From positions 62,001 through 126,000 of the forward strand of contig NZ_VYIX01000002.1 of the NCBI RefSeq assembly GCF_009755885.1: DNA of 64,000 bases, written 5' to 3'. Position 1 is the stretch's first letter. Each line of letters starts with the position of its first letter. The notes under the pieces are model-generated. The model did no database searches. It saw nothing but the letters and a program-made list of their open reading frames with translations, and was not told where the DNA came from. The stretch comes from Brachyspira sp. SAP_772 (GTDB taxonomy: Bacteria > Spirochaetota > Brachyspiria > Brachyspirales > Brachyspiraceae). The translations under genes and the position numbers were made by a program. Below, piece after piece: positions 51,256 to 60,292 of the stretch.

Positions 51256-52083
51256 TTATCTATTTGTATATTTGCTTAATAGTTCCACTATATCTGTATC
51301 AGAACTTAAATCAACAGCTTTATCATCATTTACATTTTCTAAATTGGCATTAGCATTATTTTTTAATAATATCTCAACTGCCTTATAACTCTGTGAAGCT
51401 GCCGCAAAATGTAAAGCACTCCAACCATCATAATCTTGAGCATTAATATTAGCACCATATTTTAATAAAGTATTTATTGCTGCTATTTCATTATTCATAG
51501 ATGCCCACATTAAAGGAGTTGTTCCTGTATCATCTTCTATATCTACAAGGTTATTTATTTTCTTTGCAGAATATGATTGCATTATAGTTTCTATTATATC
51601 TGAATATCCTTTTGACGCTGCTATATGTATTGCCATGGCAGAATCTATATCATCTTTTGCCTCAAGATTAGCACCATAATTTAGAAGCATTTCAACTATT
51701 TCATTATATCCATAATAACAAGCAAGAAGAAGAGGAGTATCTCCGTCTGCATACCATTTATCATTACCATTAGTTATTATAGTGTCTTTAGGAAGCTTAA
51801 CTTCCAAATCTATTTTTTTATTTTCTAGCAGCTCTTTAATTACTTCTTTATTATTATATTGAACAGCTCTATGCAATAAACTCCAACCATACTCATCTTT
51901 TATATTAACATCAGTCCCAAGTTTTATTATATTTATAGCAACATCCGTCTTGCCGTCTTTTAATGCATTAAATAATCCTTTGTCATCAGTATCATATTTT
52001 AGATTATTGTTTTGAGCATAGATATTTGAAATCGATAAAATATTAAATAAAATTATGAAGAACAACGCTATTTTTCTCATCAA
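51256..52083 (-). CDS. Exported ankyrin-repeat protein, paralogue
   Basis: 275 aa. A signal peptide (residues 1-23, ISNIYAQ) is followed by six or so ankyrin units. It shares the unusual insert DKWYADGDTPLLLACYYGY (compare GGATPL in the protein at 3.2-5.2 kb) and the repeat order LHRAVQYN - DDIDSAMAIHIAASKG - GTTPLMWASM - DGWSALHFAAA. It therefore corresponds to one half of the larger protein. Periplasmic or surface location inferred. It is upstream of the nuclease gene by 4 nt but functionally unrelated by appearance. Confidence 0.86.
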   Translation of the reverse strand: MMRKIALFFIILFNILSISNIYAQNNNLKYDTDDKGLFNALKDGKTDVAINIIKLGTDVNIKDEYGWSLLHRAVQYNNKEVIKELLENKKIDLEVKLPKDTIITNGNDKWYADGDTPLLLACYYGYNEIVEMLLNYGANLEAKDDIDSAMAIHIAASKGYSDIIETIMQSYSAKKINNLVDIEDDTGTTPLMWASMNNEIAAINTLLKYGANINAQDYDGWSALHFAAASQSYKAVEILLKNNANANLENVNDDKAVDLSSDTDIVELLSKYTNR

Positions 52084-52257
52084 GCCAGCCTCAAAATTAT
52101 GTTAATTTATTTATATTATAATACATTTTTACACAATTATCAATATATCATATAAATATCTTTTTAAATAATTATATATATTTTTATATAACATTTAAAA
52201 TATAAAAATAGTGAAATTATATTATAGAAAATAAATATACTATAAATATATATTGTA

Positions 52258-52869
52258 TTAACTTTTGTGCGGCTTATATTTATCTAATAGTCTTTTTATA
52301 GAATCATATTTAAAACCCTTTCTCATTAAGGTTTTAATAATATAATCATTTCTTTTATCTTTATTTTCATAGATTTTATAATATTTTCTAATGGCATTTT
52401 TTAATGATCTTATTTCATTTTTTTCTGTTATTAGATGAGATACTCTCTCTATTGTTTTGTTTTTTAATTTAGCTTTTCTAAGTGCATCAAGAATATATTT
52501 TTTGCTTTTGCCTTTTAACTTCAAACTGTTAACAGTAATTTTTGCAAATCTTTTATCGTCTATAAGTTCATATTCTTTGCAATAAGCTATGGCATAATTA
52601 ATAAATCTTTTTTTATGACCTTTTTTAAGTAACTTATCTCTAAGCATACCTTCACTTAAAAAACCTCTTCTTAATGCACTAACAGCAGATTTTTTAGCAG
52701 CAGCCTCATAAGCTTTCATTCTTATATGCGGTATTTCATCATATTCTAATTCCATACCCTCATAAATATCAAGTTCATAAGTACCGTTTTTTGGTATAGT
52801 GAAATATTCTCCGCCGGAAACTTTTATATAGATTTTATCATTTTTTAATTTCATTTTAAGAATAGTCAT
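52258..52869 (-). CDS. recX: Recombination regulator RecX
   Basis: About 203 aa from the ATG at 52869; a start at 52926 would add a hydrophobic 19-residue extension overlapping a repeat. The C-terminal 150 residues hold the RecX helical repeats: ALRRGFLSEGMLRDKLLKKGHKKRFINYAIAYCKEYELIDDKRFAKITVNSLKLKGKSKKYILDALRKAKL. RecX binds RecA filaments and limits their activity. An extra N-terminal ~55 residues (beta-like KIYIKVSGGEYFTIPKNGTYELDI) precede it. No recA is in the window. Confidence 0.87.
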   Translation of the reverse strand: MTILKMKLKNDKIYIKVSGGEYFTIPKNGTYELDIYEGMELEYDEIPHIRMKAYEAAAKKSAVSALRRGFLSEGMLRDKLLKKGHKKRFINYAIAYCKEYELIDDKRFAKITVNSLKLKGKSKKYILDALRKAKLKNKTIERVSHLITEKNEIRSLKNAIRKYYKIYENKDKRNDYIIKTLMRKGFKYDSIKRLLDKYKPHKS

Positions 52870-52920
52870 AAATATAATATATATCAAAAATATCAGTTTT
52901 TCAATATTATAGTTTGATAA

Positions 52921-53353
52921 CCGCACGGTAAGTGAAACAAAAAATATAGAATAGTTTTAGATTGCATTTTCAATTAATTTTCTAACTTTGCTCAGCGTGC
53001 GTGAAACAGACTCAAAAAATTTAATAAAAGCTTGGGCGGGCTTTAACATTTCTAATTAAGCAAAAAAACAAATAAAGATTAATTTTTTAAATAAAAACAT
53101 CAAATTTTAAAGGGTGGGGAATTTTAGTAAATTTTAAAATTTAAATTACATACCCCACCCTTTAAATATCTTTATCTCGTCTCTTATTTTTACTTAATTT
53201 TTCTTTTTTGTTTTTAAAAGTAATTCTTGCCCCCACCCTAGATTTTTTTAAATTTTTTGATTATACACCGCATGGTAAAATTAGCAAAAAATAAAAAATA
53301 ATATTAAATTCCAACTCTAATTATTTTTCTAAATTCGCTTAACGTGCGTAAAA
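52921..53353. repeat. Two family C elements flanking a long hairpin
   Basis: Copy one is 52921-53002 (CCGCACGGTAAG ... CGTGCGT) and copy two 53268-53349 (CCGCATGGTAAA ... CGTGCGT); both are exactly 82 bp and in the same orientation. Between them is a perfect 14-bp inverted repeat TTTAAAGGGTGGGG (53106-53119) / CCCCACCCTTTAAA (53153-53166) with a 33-nt A+T-rich loop. The 506-bp spacer between recX and the symporter gene holds nothing else except the symporter promoter. Confidence 0.75.
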
Positions 53354-53366
53354 GCTAATCTTAATT

Positions 53367-53394
53367 TTGACAAACTTAAAAATTTAAGTATAAT
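53367..53394 (+). promoter_or_regulatory. Sigma-70-type promoter of the symporter gene
   Basis: TTGACA (53367-53372), a 16-nt spacer, then TATAAT (53389-53394): both boxes match the consensus exactly. The symporter ATG is 38 nt further on. Confidence 0.75.
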
Positions 53395-53432
53395 CTAAGC
53401 ATTAATATAAATATCATAAGGAGTTAATTTAT

Positions 53433-54824
53433 ATGTGGGGCTATACAGTCATAAATATAATAGTTTTGCTTTTAATAATATCACTATTATATTTTATGGA
53501 AAAGAAGCATTTAAATTTCACAGTTAGGGTATTAAGTGCATTGATATTAGGTTTATTATTAGGTTTTGTATTAAGAAATATATATGCACAAAATACAGAT
53601 GTTATAACTAATACTATGATTTGGTATAATGTTGTTGGAAGCGGTTATGTAAGATTATTACAAATGTTAGTTATGCCTTTAATATTTATTTCTATTACTA
53701 TGGCATTGTTAAACATAAAGGGTGATTCTAATATAGCAAAGATGACTATGATAATAATAGTAATCTTGATGATAACAACAGCTATATCAGCTTTAGTTGG
53801 TATATTAATTTCTAAAGGATTCGGATTAGACGCTTCAAAGATACAAGCTATAGTTGGAGATTATTCTCAAGGAGCTTTAAATTATGAAAACAGATTAGAG
53901 GCATTTAATTCTAAACCTGTACCTCAGCAATTATTAGAGATTATACCTACAAATCCATTTAGTGCTTTAGCAGGCGGCGGCGGCTCACCTACTTTATCTG
54001 TTGTATTTTTCTCTGCTTTTGTTGGAATGGCTGCTTTGGGTATTAAAAAGAAAAAACCAGAAGTTTTTGATTTCTTTAGAAAGATAATGTTCTCTTTACA
54101 TGAGATAGTAATGAGAATAGTTACTATAGTAATGAGATTAACTCCTTATGGTGTATTAGCTTTAATGGCTAGATTTATGGCTACTAGTGATTTAAAAGCT
54201 TTTGCACAATTAGGTCAATTCTTATTAGCTTCATATATAGCAATACTTATCATGCTTGTAGTTCATAGTATCATACTAATGATATTTGGATATAATCCTG
54301 TAAAATATTATTCTAAAGCATTACCTACATTAGCTTTTGCTTTTTCATCAAGAACTAGTGCTGGTACTTTGCCTATGACAGTAGATACTTTAAAAAACAA
54401 GATGGGTATATCTGAAGGAGTATCTAACCTATCAGCTTCACTTGCTGTTACTATAGGCCAAAATGGATGTGCTGGAATATATCCTGCTATGGTTGTTGCT
54501 ATGATAGCACCTACTTTGGGAATAAATATTTTTGAACCTGTATTTTTAATAAAGGTTGTAATAATAATAGCTATAGGAAGTTTTGGTATAGCTGGCGTTG
54601 GAGGCGGTGCTACTAATGCCGCTCTTATTACACTTTCTGCTTTAAACTTCCCTGTTGAATTGGTTGCTATACTTTTAGGAATAGAGCCATTAATTGATAT
54701 GGGAAGAACTATGCTTAATGTAAATGATGGTATGATAACAGCTGCTGCTGCTGGAAAGATTTGTAAGGAAGTAGATATGAGTAAGTTTAATTCAAATATT
54801 GCAGCCAATTCTGAAAATTCTTAA
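53433..54824 (+). CDS. Dicarboxylate/amino acid:cation symporter, probable L-cystine transporter (TcyP-like)
   Basis: 463 aa, about eight membrane helices plus two hairpins, the DAACS/GltP fold. The long variant with LLYFMEKKHLNFTVRVLSALILGLLLGFVLRNIY and the LQMLVMPLIFISITMALLNI segment resembles TcyP L-cystine symporters (about 463 aa); FSSRTSAGTLPMTVDTLKN is the first hairpin and GVGGGATNAALITLSALNFP part of the second. AAGGAG precedes the ATG and a perfect promoter lies upstream. Its 3' neighbour is a convergent rhodanese-CstR fusion, which would fit sulfur/cystine control. Substrate is inferred. Confidence 0.82.
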   Translation: MWGYTVINIIVLLLIISLLYFMEKKHLNFTVRVLSALILGLLLGFVLRNIYAQNTDVITNTMIWYNVVGSGYVRLLQMLVMPLIFISITMALLNIKGDSNIAKMTMIIIVILMITTAISALVGILISKGFGLDASKIQAIVGDYSQGALNYENRLEAFNSKPVPQQLLEIIPTNPFSALAGGGGSPTLSVVFFSAFVGMAALGIKKKKPEVFDFFRKIMFSLHEIVMRIVTIVMRLTPYGVLALMARFMATSDLKAFAQLGQFLLASYIAILIMLVVHSIILMIFGYNPVKYYSKALPTLAFAFSSRTSAGTLPMTVDTLKNKMGISEGVSNLSASLAVTIGQNGCAGIYPAMVVAMIAPTLGINIFEPVFLIKVVIIIAIGSFGIAGVGGGATNAALITLSALNFPVELVAILLGIEPLIDMGRTMLNVNDGMITAAAAGKICKEVDMSKFNSNIAANSENS

Positions 54825-54846
54825 AGTGTAAAAAATATAAAAAATA

Positions 54847-54883
54847 AAAAGCCCTCCTGATTAAAAATGTCAGAAGGGTTTTT
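54847..54883. terminator. Bidirectional rho-independent terminator
   Basis: AAAAGCCCTCCTGA (54847-54860) pairs with TCAGAAGGGTTTTT (54870-54883) with one mismatch, followed by T-run on the plus strand and, on the minus strand, by TTTTTATTTT. It lies between the convergent symporter and fusion genes. Confidence 0.8.
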
Positions 54884-54896
54884 TATTATAAAAAAT

Positions 54897-55502
54897 TTAT
54901 TTTATCAATTTTTTCATATATCTAAAGAAGTCTTCTTTTTCTTTTGGTGAAATCATACAAGTATTTAAAAACACTTCCATAATCTCCTGATTAACACTAG
55001 CCATAGCAGCCTTAACTGCCAAAGCCTGATTAAGTATATCTCCACAATATTCACCTTTAATGAGCATTTTTTTCATTCCATTTATCTGACCTTCTATTCT
55101 ATTTAATCTAATTATAAGTTTTTTTCTTTTTTCTACAATTTCCTCTCTTCCAAATTTAGAAACTTTAGTATCATCTCCTAAATATTTGTTCCAAGCTTTA
55201 AGTCCGCCTTCAAGTACATATAAATTATCAAAGCCTACACTTTTCATATATGAAGCAGCATCAATACTTATTTTACCAACGGAACAATAAATTAAGTAAT
55301 TGATATTTTTATCAAGTTTTTCTACTTCTCTTTTAAACACTCTAGGTCTTAAAAAATCTATTAATAAGGAATTTTCTATCATTCCCTCATAATTATGCTC
55401 TAATTCTGTTCTTACATCCAAAATTATAAAATCATCTAATTCTTCCATTTTTTTTTCAAATTCTGAAGGTGTTAATACAATAACTCCGTTGTCTAATGTC
55501 AT
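54897..55502 (-). CDS. Rhodanese-CstR fusion, probable persulfide-sensing repressor
   Basis: 201 aa. Residues ~10-110 form a rhodanese domain (FIILDVRTELEHNYEGMIENSLLIDF, active-site loop with Cys73 in IYCSVGKIS, then VLEGGLKAWNKYLG). Residues ~120-201 form a CsoR/FrmR/CstR domain (RLNRIEGQINGMKKML). The sensor part has Cys153 and Cys182 only; their 29-residue spacing equals that of Cys31/Cys60 in S. aureus CstR. The His that copper-binding CsoR needs near the second Cys appears absent. So a sulfurtransferase that produces a Cys-persulfide is fused to a repressor that reads persulfides. It is convergent with a cystine-type transporter. Confidence 0.83.
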   Translation of the reverse strand: MTLDNGVIVLTPSEFEKKMEELDDFIILDVRTELEHNYEGMIENSLLIDFLRPRVFKREVEKLDKNINYLIYCSVGKISIDAASYMKSVGFDNLYVLEGGLKAWNKYLGDDTKVSKFGREEIVEKRKKLIIRLNRIEGQINGMKKMLIKGEYCGDILNQALAVKAAMASVNQEIMEVFLNTCMISPKEKEDFFRYMKKLIK

Positions 55503-55633
55503 ATGAAATCCTTGAACTTTTAAATAATATCATTATATATTATATAACAAAAATTAGTTTTTACAAAATATTTTGTATTATTTTTTAATTAAAATAAGAT
55601 CTTTTAATATAATAAAATATATTAATAAATAGT

Positions 55634-56803
55634 TTATTTTTTTAATGTTATTCTTATTCCAAAAATATATATAATTTTTTTATCTTCAAAATTATCTATA
55701 CCAAATAACTTTATTTTGCTATTTTGTTTCTCTATAATATTATTTATTTTACTATCTAATAATTTAATTTGTTCAAATAATTGTTTTTGTAATAAATATT
55801 TTTCATAAGTATCATTGTTTTTTATTAATAGATATTCTAAATATTTATCTTTATCTATATCAGTTTTAGAAACATGTATTTTAGAAATAAAATTATGTAT
55901 GTAACTATAAAATGCTGCTTTATTATTTTCTGTTGATATATTAAAAACATAAAAACAAGAAGCAAACACATTTGGATATAAATCGTTTAGTAAATCAGGT
56001 ATTCTTTCATTATAATATTTGATAATATTGTTCATATTATCAATTATATATATTGACCTATTTATTTCTTTTTTGTATTTATCTACTATAGAATTTTTTC
56101 TTATTCTATAATAATATATAGCCTTATTATTATGAGATAATTTTGGTGCATGTAATAATATTCTAAGTGTTAATTCTGTATCATATCCTGCCCCTATTTT
56201 AGCTTCATTAGAGAATAAATTGTTTTTTATTAGAAATTCTTTTTTATATAATTTAGCCCATAAATTAAAATTTGTAGTTTCTATATTTTTTTTATAGAGT
56301 TTTTTTAAAGAAGCTTCTGACTCATATTCTATGTAATTTGAAATATTATTTTTCTGCTCGGCAGATAAAATATTTTCTATATGAAGCCAGTATTTATTTA
56401 ACTTTCCATTTGTATTTGTATATATATTAAGAGTCTGTACAATATCAGAATTGTATTTTTTTGCTGTATTATACATACATTCTAAAAAGTTCAAAGAAAT
56501 ATAATCATCAGGATCTATGAAATATAAATATTCTCCTTTAGCTAATTTTTCTCCTATATTTCTAGTATATCCAACTCCTCTGTTTTCATCGTTTTGTAAT
56601 ATTACGATTCTATCATCTTTTTTAGCATATTCATCCAATATTTGATAGCTATTATCAGTAGAACAATCGTCTATACATATTATTTCAATTTCTTTTAATG
56701 TCTGATTAATTAAACTATCCAAACATTCTTTTAAATAAGGCTCTACATTATATACAGGTGCAATTATTGTTATTTTAATATTTTCCATAGATGTATTATC
56801 CAT
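55634..56803 (-). CDS. GT2 glycosyltransferase, tandem paralogue 5
   Basis: 389 aa. Family 2 GT-A fold: TIIAPVYNVEPYLKECLDSLINQTLKEIEIICIDDCSTDNSYQIL at the N terminus and the DXD-type FIDPDDYISL near residue 95. It is the last of five tandem genes with nearly identical first ~70 and last ~60 residues and divergent centres. An ATG at 56788 (MENIKIT) may be the true start. The C terminus NSKIKLFGIDNFEDKKIIYIFGIRITLKK is not part of the GT2 fold and is shared by all copies. It likely decorates a surface glycan or lipid-linked polysaccharide. Confidence 0.82.
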   Translation of the reverse strand: MDNTSMENIKITIIAPVYNVEPYLKECLDSLINQTLKEIEIICIDDCSTDNSYQILDEYAKKDDRIVILQNDENRGVGYTRNIGEKLAKGEYLYFIDPDDYISLNFLECMYNTAKKYNSDIVQTLNIYTNTNGKLNKYWLHIENILSAEQKNNISNYIEYESEASLKKLYKKNIETTNFNLWAKLYKKEFLIKNNLFSNEAKIGAGYDTELTLRILLHAPKLSHNNKAIYYYRIRKNSIVDKYKKEINRSIYIIDNMNNIIKYYNERIPDLLNDLYPNVFASCFYVFNISTENNKAAFYSYIHNFISKIHVSKTDIDKDKYLEYLLIKNNDTYEKYLLQKQLFEQIKLLDSKINNIIEKQNSKIKLFGIDNFEDKKIIYIFGIRITLKK

Positions 56804-56805
56804 AA

Positions 56806-57957
56806 TTATTTTTTATTTTTTAATGTTATTTTTATTCCAAAAATATATATAATCTTTTTATCTTCAAAATTATCTATACCAAATAATTTTATTTTGCTAT
56901 TTTGTTTCTCTATAATATTATTTATTTTACTATCTAATAATTTAATTTGTTCAAATAATTGTTTTTGCAATAAATATTTTTCATAAGTATCATTATTTTT
57001 TATTAATAAATATTCTTCATATTCTAAATATTCTTTTATATTTAAAATAGCCAAATCTTTTCTTATATGTATAGATAAAGCAAAATCATGTAAATATTGA
57101 TAACATTTTTTTCTATTAATTTCATTAGATAGTGAAAATAAATAATAAGGGCAATTCCAAGTTTTTATATATATATAATCCAAATATTCTATTTTATTTT
57201 GTTTATAATAGAGTATTGTATTTTGCATCTGTTCTATAGTAATGTTCCAATATTCTACATCTTTTATAGATGTATCAATAGAAGAATTATCTCTTGTCCT
57301 ATAATAATATTTTCCTAAATTATTGAATGACATTTTAGGATTGTTAATTATCATTCTCATTATGAAATCTGCATCTTCTGAAGAACCTATTTTATCTTCA
57401 ATAAATGATAATTTGTTTTTATTTATAAATTCTTTCTTAAAAATTTTATTCCAAACAGCATATGTAATAAGATCTTTTGATAATATATTTATATTTTCTA
57501 TTTTTGTTTCTGATTCATATTCAATATCTAATTTTGATATTTTATTAAAATTATAGTAATGGTAAGATATTTTAGAATTAGTATCTGAATATATATTTAT
57601 GTTATTGCTAATATCTGAATTAAATTTTTTTGCTGTATAATATAAAGATTCAAAATAGTCATTGGATATATAATCATCAGAATCTATAAAACCAATATAT
57701 TCTCCTTTTGAATTATTAATGCCTTTATTTCTAGATTTACCAGCACCACTGTTTTTTTCATTTTGAAATATTCTTATTCTACTATCTTTTTTAGCATATT
57801 CTTCTAAAATCTGATAACTATTATCAGTAGAACGATCATCTATACATATAATTTCAATTTCTTTTAATGTTTGATTAATAACACTATCCAAGCATTCTCT
57901 TAAATATGGTTCAACATTATATACAGGTATTACTACACTGACTTTTATATTATCCAC
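56806..57957 (-). CDS. GT2 glycosyltransferase, tandem paralogue 4
   Basis: 383 aa, 2 nt upstream of the next copy. N-terminal VSVVIPVYNVEPYLRECLDS and DXD-type FIDSDDYIS are intact. Its C-terminal ~65 residues (YLLIKNNDTYEKYLLQKQLFEQIKLLDSKINNIIEKQNSK...) are almost identical to the downstream copy. The centre (residues ~110-300) differs, so donor or acceptor preference probably differs too. Confidence 0.82.
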   Translation of the reverse strand: MDNIKVSVVIPVYNVEPYLRECLDSVINQTLKEIEIICIDDRSTDNSYQILEEYAKKDSRIRIFQNEKNSGAGKSRNKGINNSKGEYIGFIDSDDYISNDYFESLYYTAKKFNSDISNNINIYSDTNSKISYHYYNFNKISKLDIEYESETKIENINILSKDLITYAVWNKIFKKEFINKNKLSFIEDKIGSSEDADFIMRMIINNPKMSFNNLGKYYYRTRDNSSIDTSIKDVEYWNITIEQMQNTILYYKQNKIEYLDYIYIKTWNCPYYLFSLSNEINRKKCYQYLHDFALSIHIRKDLAILNIKEYLEYEEYLLIKNNDTYEKYLLQKQLFEQIKLLDSKINNIIEKQNSKIKLFGIDNFEDKKIIYIFGIKITLKNKK

Positions 57958-57973
57958 AATAATTTTCTCCTTA

Positions 57974-59101
57974 CTATTTTTTTAATGTTATTCTTATTCC
58001 AAAAATATATATAATTTTTCTGTCATAAAGTCTCTCAATACCAAAAATTTTAATCTTCTTTTTTCTTTTACTAAGAGCATTATTAATTTTTTTATCCAAT
58101 TCATCTATTTTATTAAATAATTCTTTGGTCAATAAATATTTTTCATAAGTGTTATTATTTATTATTAATAAGTATTGGTTATACAAATTTTCATATGTTA
58201 TAGATTTATCTAAAAATATACTATTAGCAAATTCATATAAATGCTCATAAAACAAAGGGTTATTTCCTGATAGATTAAATAATCCATTTATATCACGCCA
58301 ACATATTTTGTATATGTGTCTTAATAGTAGATCATTATTTTTTTGTTTGCAATAATTTATAGAGTTATACAGGTGCTTTATAGCTTGAACATTATTTTCC
58401 AGATTATTTTTAGATGTTTGAACTATTGAATTAGGATTTATTCTATGGTAATATATAGATTTATGATTATATGAAGTTTTAGGATTATTTAACATAAATC
58501 TATAATAAAAATCAGCGTCTCCCCATCTTGCTTTTATTTCCATAAAAAATAATTCATTGTTTGTTATGAATTCTCTTTTTAATAAGTGATTCCAGACAGT
58601 TACGAAAGGATATTCTTTTTCTCCATATTTTTGGTTTAAAATGCTTATTGTTGATTCGCCTTCTAATATGTTTTCAGATATTATTTTTTCTGAGTACAGA
58701 AGATAATAAGATATTTTATCATTTTCTATTTTTAGAATATTTAAATTACTTACCATATCTGAATCGTATTTTTCAGCAGTTATGTATAATTGTTCTATAT
58801 AATCTAATGATAAATAATCATCAGCATCCATAAAATATAGATATTTTCCTTTTGAGTTTTTTATTCCTATATTTCTAGTTATTCCAACACCAACATTATT
58901 TTCATTTTTTAATAAAATTATTCTGTTGTCTTTTTTAGCATATTCTTCTAAAATCTGATAACTATTATCAGTAGAACGATCATCTATACATATAATTTCA
59001 ATTTCTTTTAAAGTTTGATTAATAACACTATCCAAGCATTCTCTTAAATAAGGCTCAACATTATATACAGGTATTACTACACTGACTTTTATATTGTCCA
59101 T
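57974..59101 (-). CDS. GT2 glycosyltransferase, tandem paralogue 3
   Basis: 375 aa. The first ~60 residues are identical to paralogue 4 (to EEYAKKD), after which the two diverge. DXD-type FMDADDYLSLDY. Its C-terminal tail is a variant of the shared one (KKKIKIFGIERLYDRKIIYIFGIRITLKK). A 16-nt gap separates it from the next gene. Confidence 0.82.
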   Translation of the reverse strand: MDNIKVSVVIPVYNVEPYLRECLDSVINQTLKEIEIICIDDRSTDNSYQILEEYAKKDNRIILLKNENNVGVGITRNIGIKNSKGKYLYFMDADDYLSLDYIEQLYITAEKYDSDMVSNLNILKIENDKISYYLLYSEKIISENILEGESTISILNQKYGEKEYPFVTVWNHLLKREFITNNELFFMEIKARWGDADFYYRFMLNNPKTSYNHKSIYYHRINPNSIVQTSKNNLENNVQAIKHLYNSINYCKQKNNDLLLRHIYKICWRDINGLFNLSGNNPLFYEHLYEFANSIFLDKSITYENLYNQYLLIINNNTYEKYLLTKELFNKIDELDKKINNALSKRKKKIKIFGIERLYDRKIIYIFGIRITLKK

Positions 59102-59117
59102 AATAATCTTATCCTTA

Positions 59118-60281
59118 TTATTTTTTGATTGTTATTTTTATTCCAAAAATATATATAATCGTTTTATCATTAAATTTTTTTATACCAAATAATTTTATTT
59201 TGTTGTTTTGAATTCTATTTATTTTGTCATCTAATTGATTAATTTTATTTTCAATATTATTAATACATTCAAATAGTTTTTTTTGTAATAAATACTTTTC
59301 ATATGTATCATTATTTTTTATTAGTAAATAATCTATATAAAAAAATTTAGGTGATATTTCTTTTAATAGAAAAATAGTATTAGTAAAATCATGTACATAT
59401 TTATAAATAATTTCTTTATTAACAAAATTCTCAAATCTATAATGTATGGACTGAAATACTCTTAAATATATATAATTTAACATATCTGAATTATTATTTT
59501 TGTATAAATCTATAGAGTTATTTAATAAATTTATTGCTACTATAATAGTGTTTGTATCTCTAGTTGATATATCAACAGAAGATAATTTTCTTTGCCTATA
59601 ATAATAAATAGAATTATGATTATATGATGTCGTTGGTTTATAAAATAATATTCTATATATAAAATCTACGTCTTCAGAATATGATTTCTCTCCAAAAAAG
59701 AATAAATTATTATTAATTATAAAAGATCTTCTATATATTTTATTACAGCTGCTTACCCAAAAATGCTCTTTATTCATATCTTTAACATTAACTAAATTAA
59801 TATCACTTTTCCCATCTATACTATATTTTAATTCTTTTTTTTCTTTTTCTGTTATAAAATTATATAAATTCAAATTATCATGATATGATTCTTTACCTTC
59901 AACTGATTTCCAAATATTGCTTGTATATGAGATATCAGAATTATATTTTTTAGCTGTATTATATAAATCATAAAAATAATTTTTAGAAAGATAATCATCA
60001 GAATCTATAAAACTAATATATTCGCCTTTTGATTTTTTTATTCCCTTATTTCTGCCAAAAGAAGGCCCGCCTACATTTTTTTCATTTTGTAATACTATTA
60101 TTCTATTATCTTTTTTAGCATATTCTTCTAATATTTGATAACTATTATCAGTAGAACAATCATCTATACATATAATTTCAATTTCTTTTAATGTTTGATT
60201 AATAACACTGTCTAAACATTCTCTTAAATAAGGTTCAACATTATATACAGGTATTATTACACTTATTTTTATATTATCCAT
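59118..60281 (-). CDS. GT2 glycosyltransferase, tandem paralogue 2
   Basis: 387 aa. Intact nucleotide-sugar site (VIIPVYNVEPYLRECLDS; FIDSDDYLSKNY). A GGPSFGRNKG loop replaces the GVGITRN or GAGKSRN of the other copies, a position that in GT2 enzymes is near the sugar donor. Common C-terminal tail. Confidence 0.82.
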   Translation of the reverse strand: MDNIKISVIIPVYNVEPYLRECLDSVINQTLKEIEIICIDDCSTDNSYQILEEYAKKDNRIIVLQNEKNVGGPSFGRNKGIKKSKGEYISFIDSDDYLSKNYFYDLYNTAKKYNSDISYTSNIWKSVEGKESYHDNLNLYNFITEKEKKELKYSIDGKSDINLVNVKDMNKEHFWVSSCNKIYRRSFIINNNLFFFGEKSYSEDVDFIYRILFYKPTTSYNHNSIYYYRQRKLSSVDISTRDTNTIIVAINLLNNSIDLYKNNNSDMLNYIYLRVFQSIHYRFENFVNKEIIYKYVHDFTNTIFLLKEISPKFFYIDYLLIKNNDTYEKYLLQKKLFECINNIENKINQLDDKINRIQNNKIKLFGIKKFNDKTIIYIFGIKITIKK

Positions 60282-60292
60282 AAAAAACCTAA

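Noticed and set aside
54308-54808. Long open frame antisense to the symporter gene
   Set aside because: Mirror of a strongly supported membrane protein gene; no start signal.
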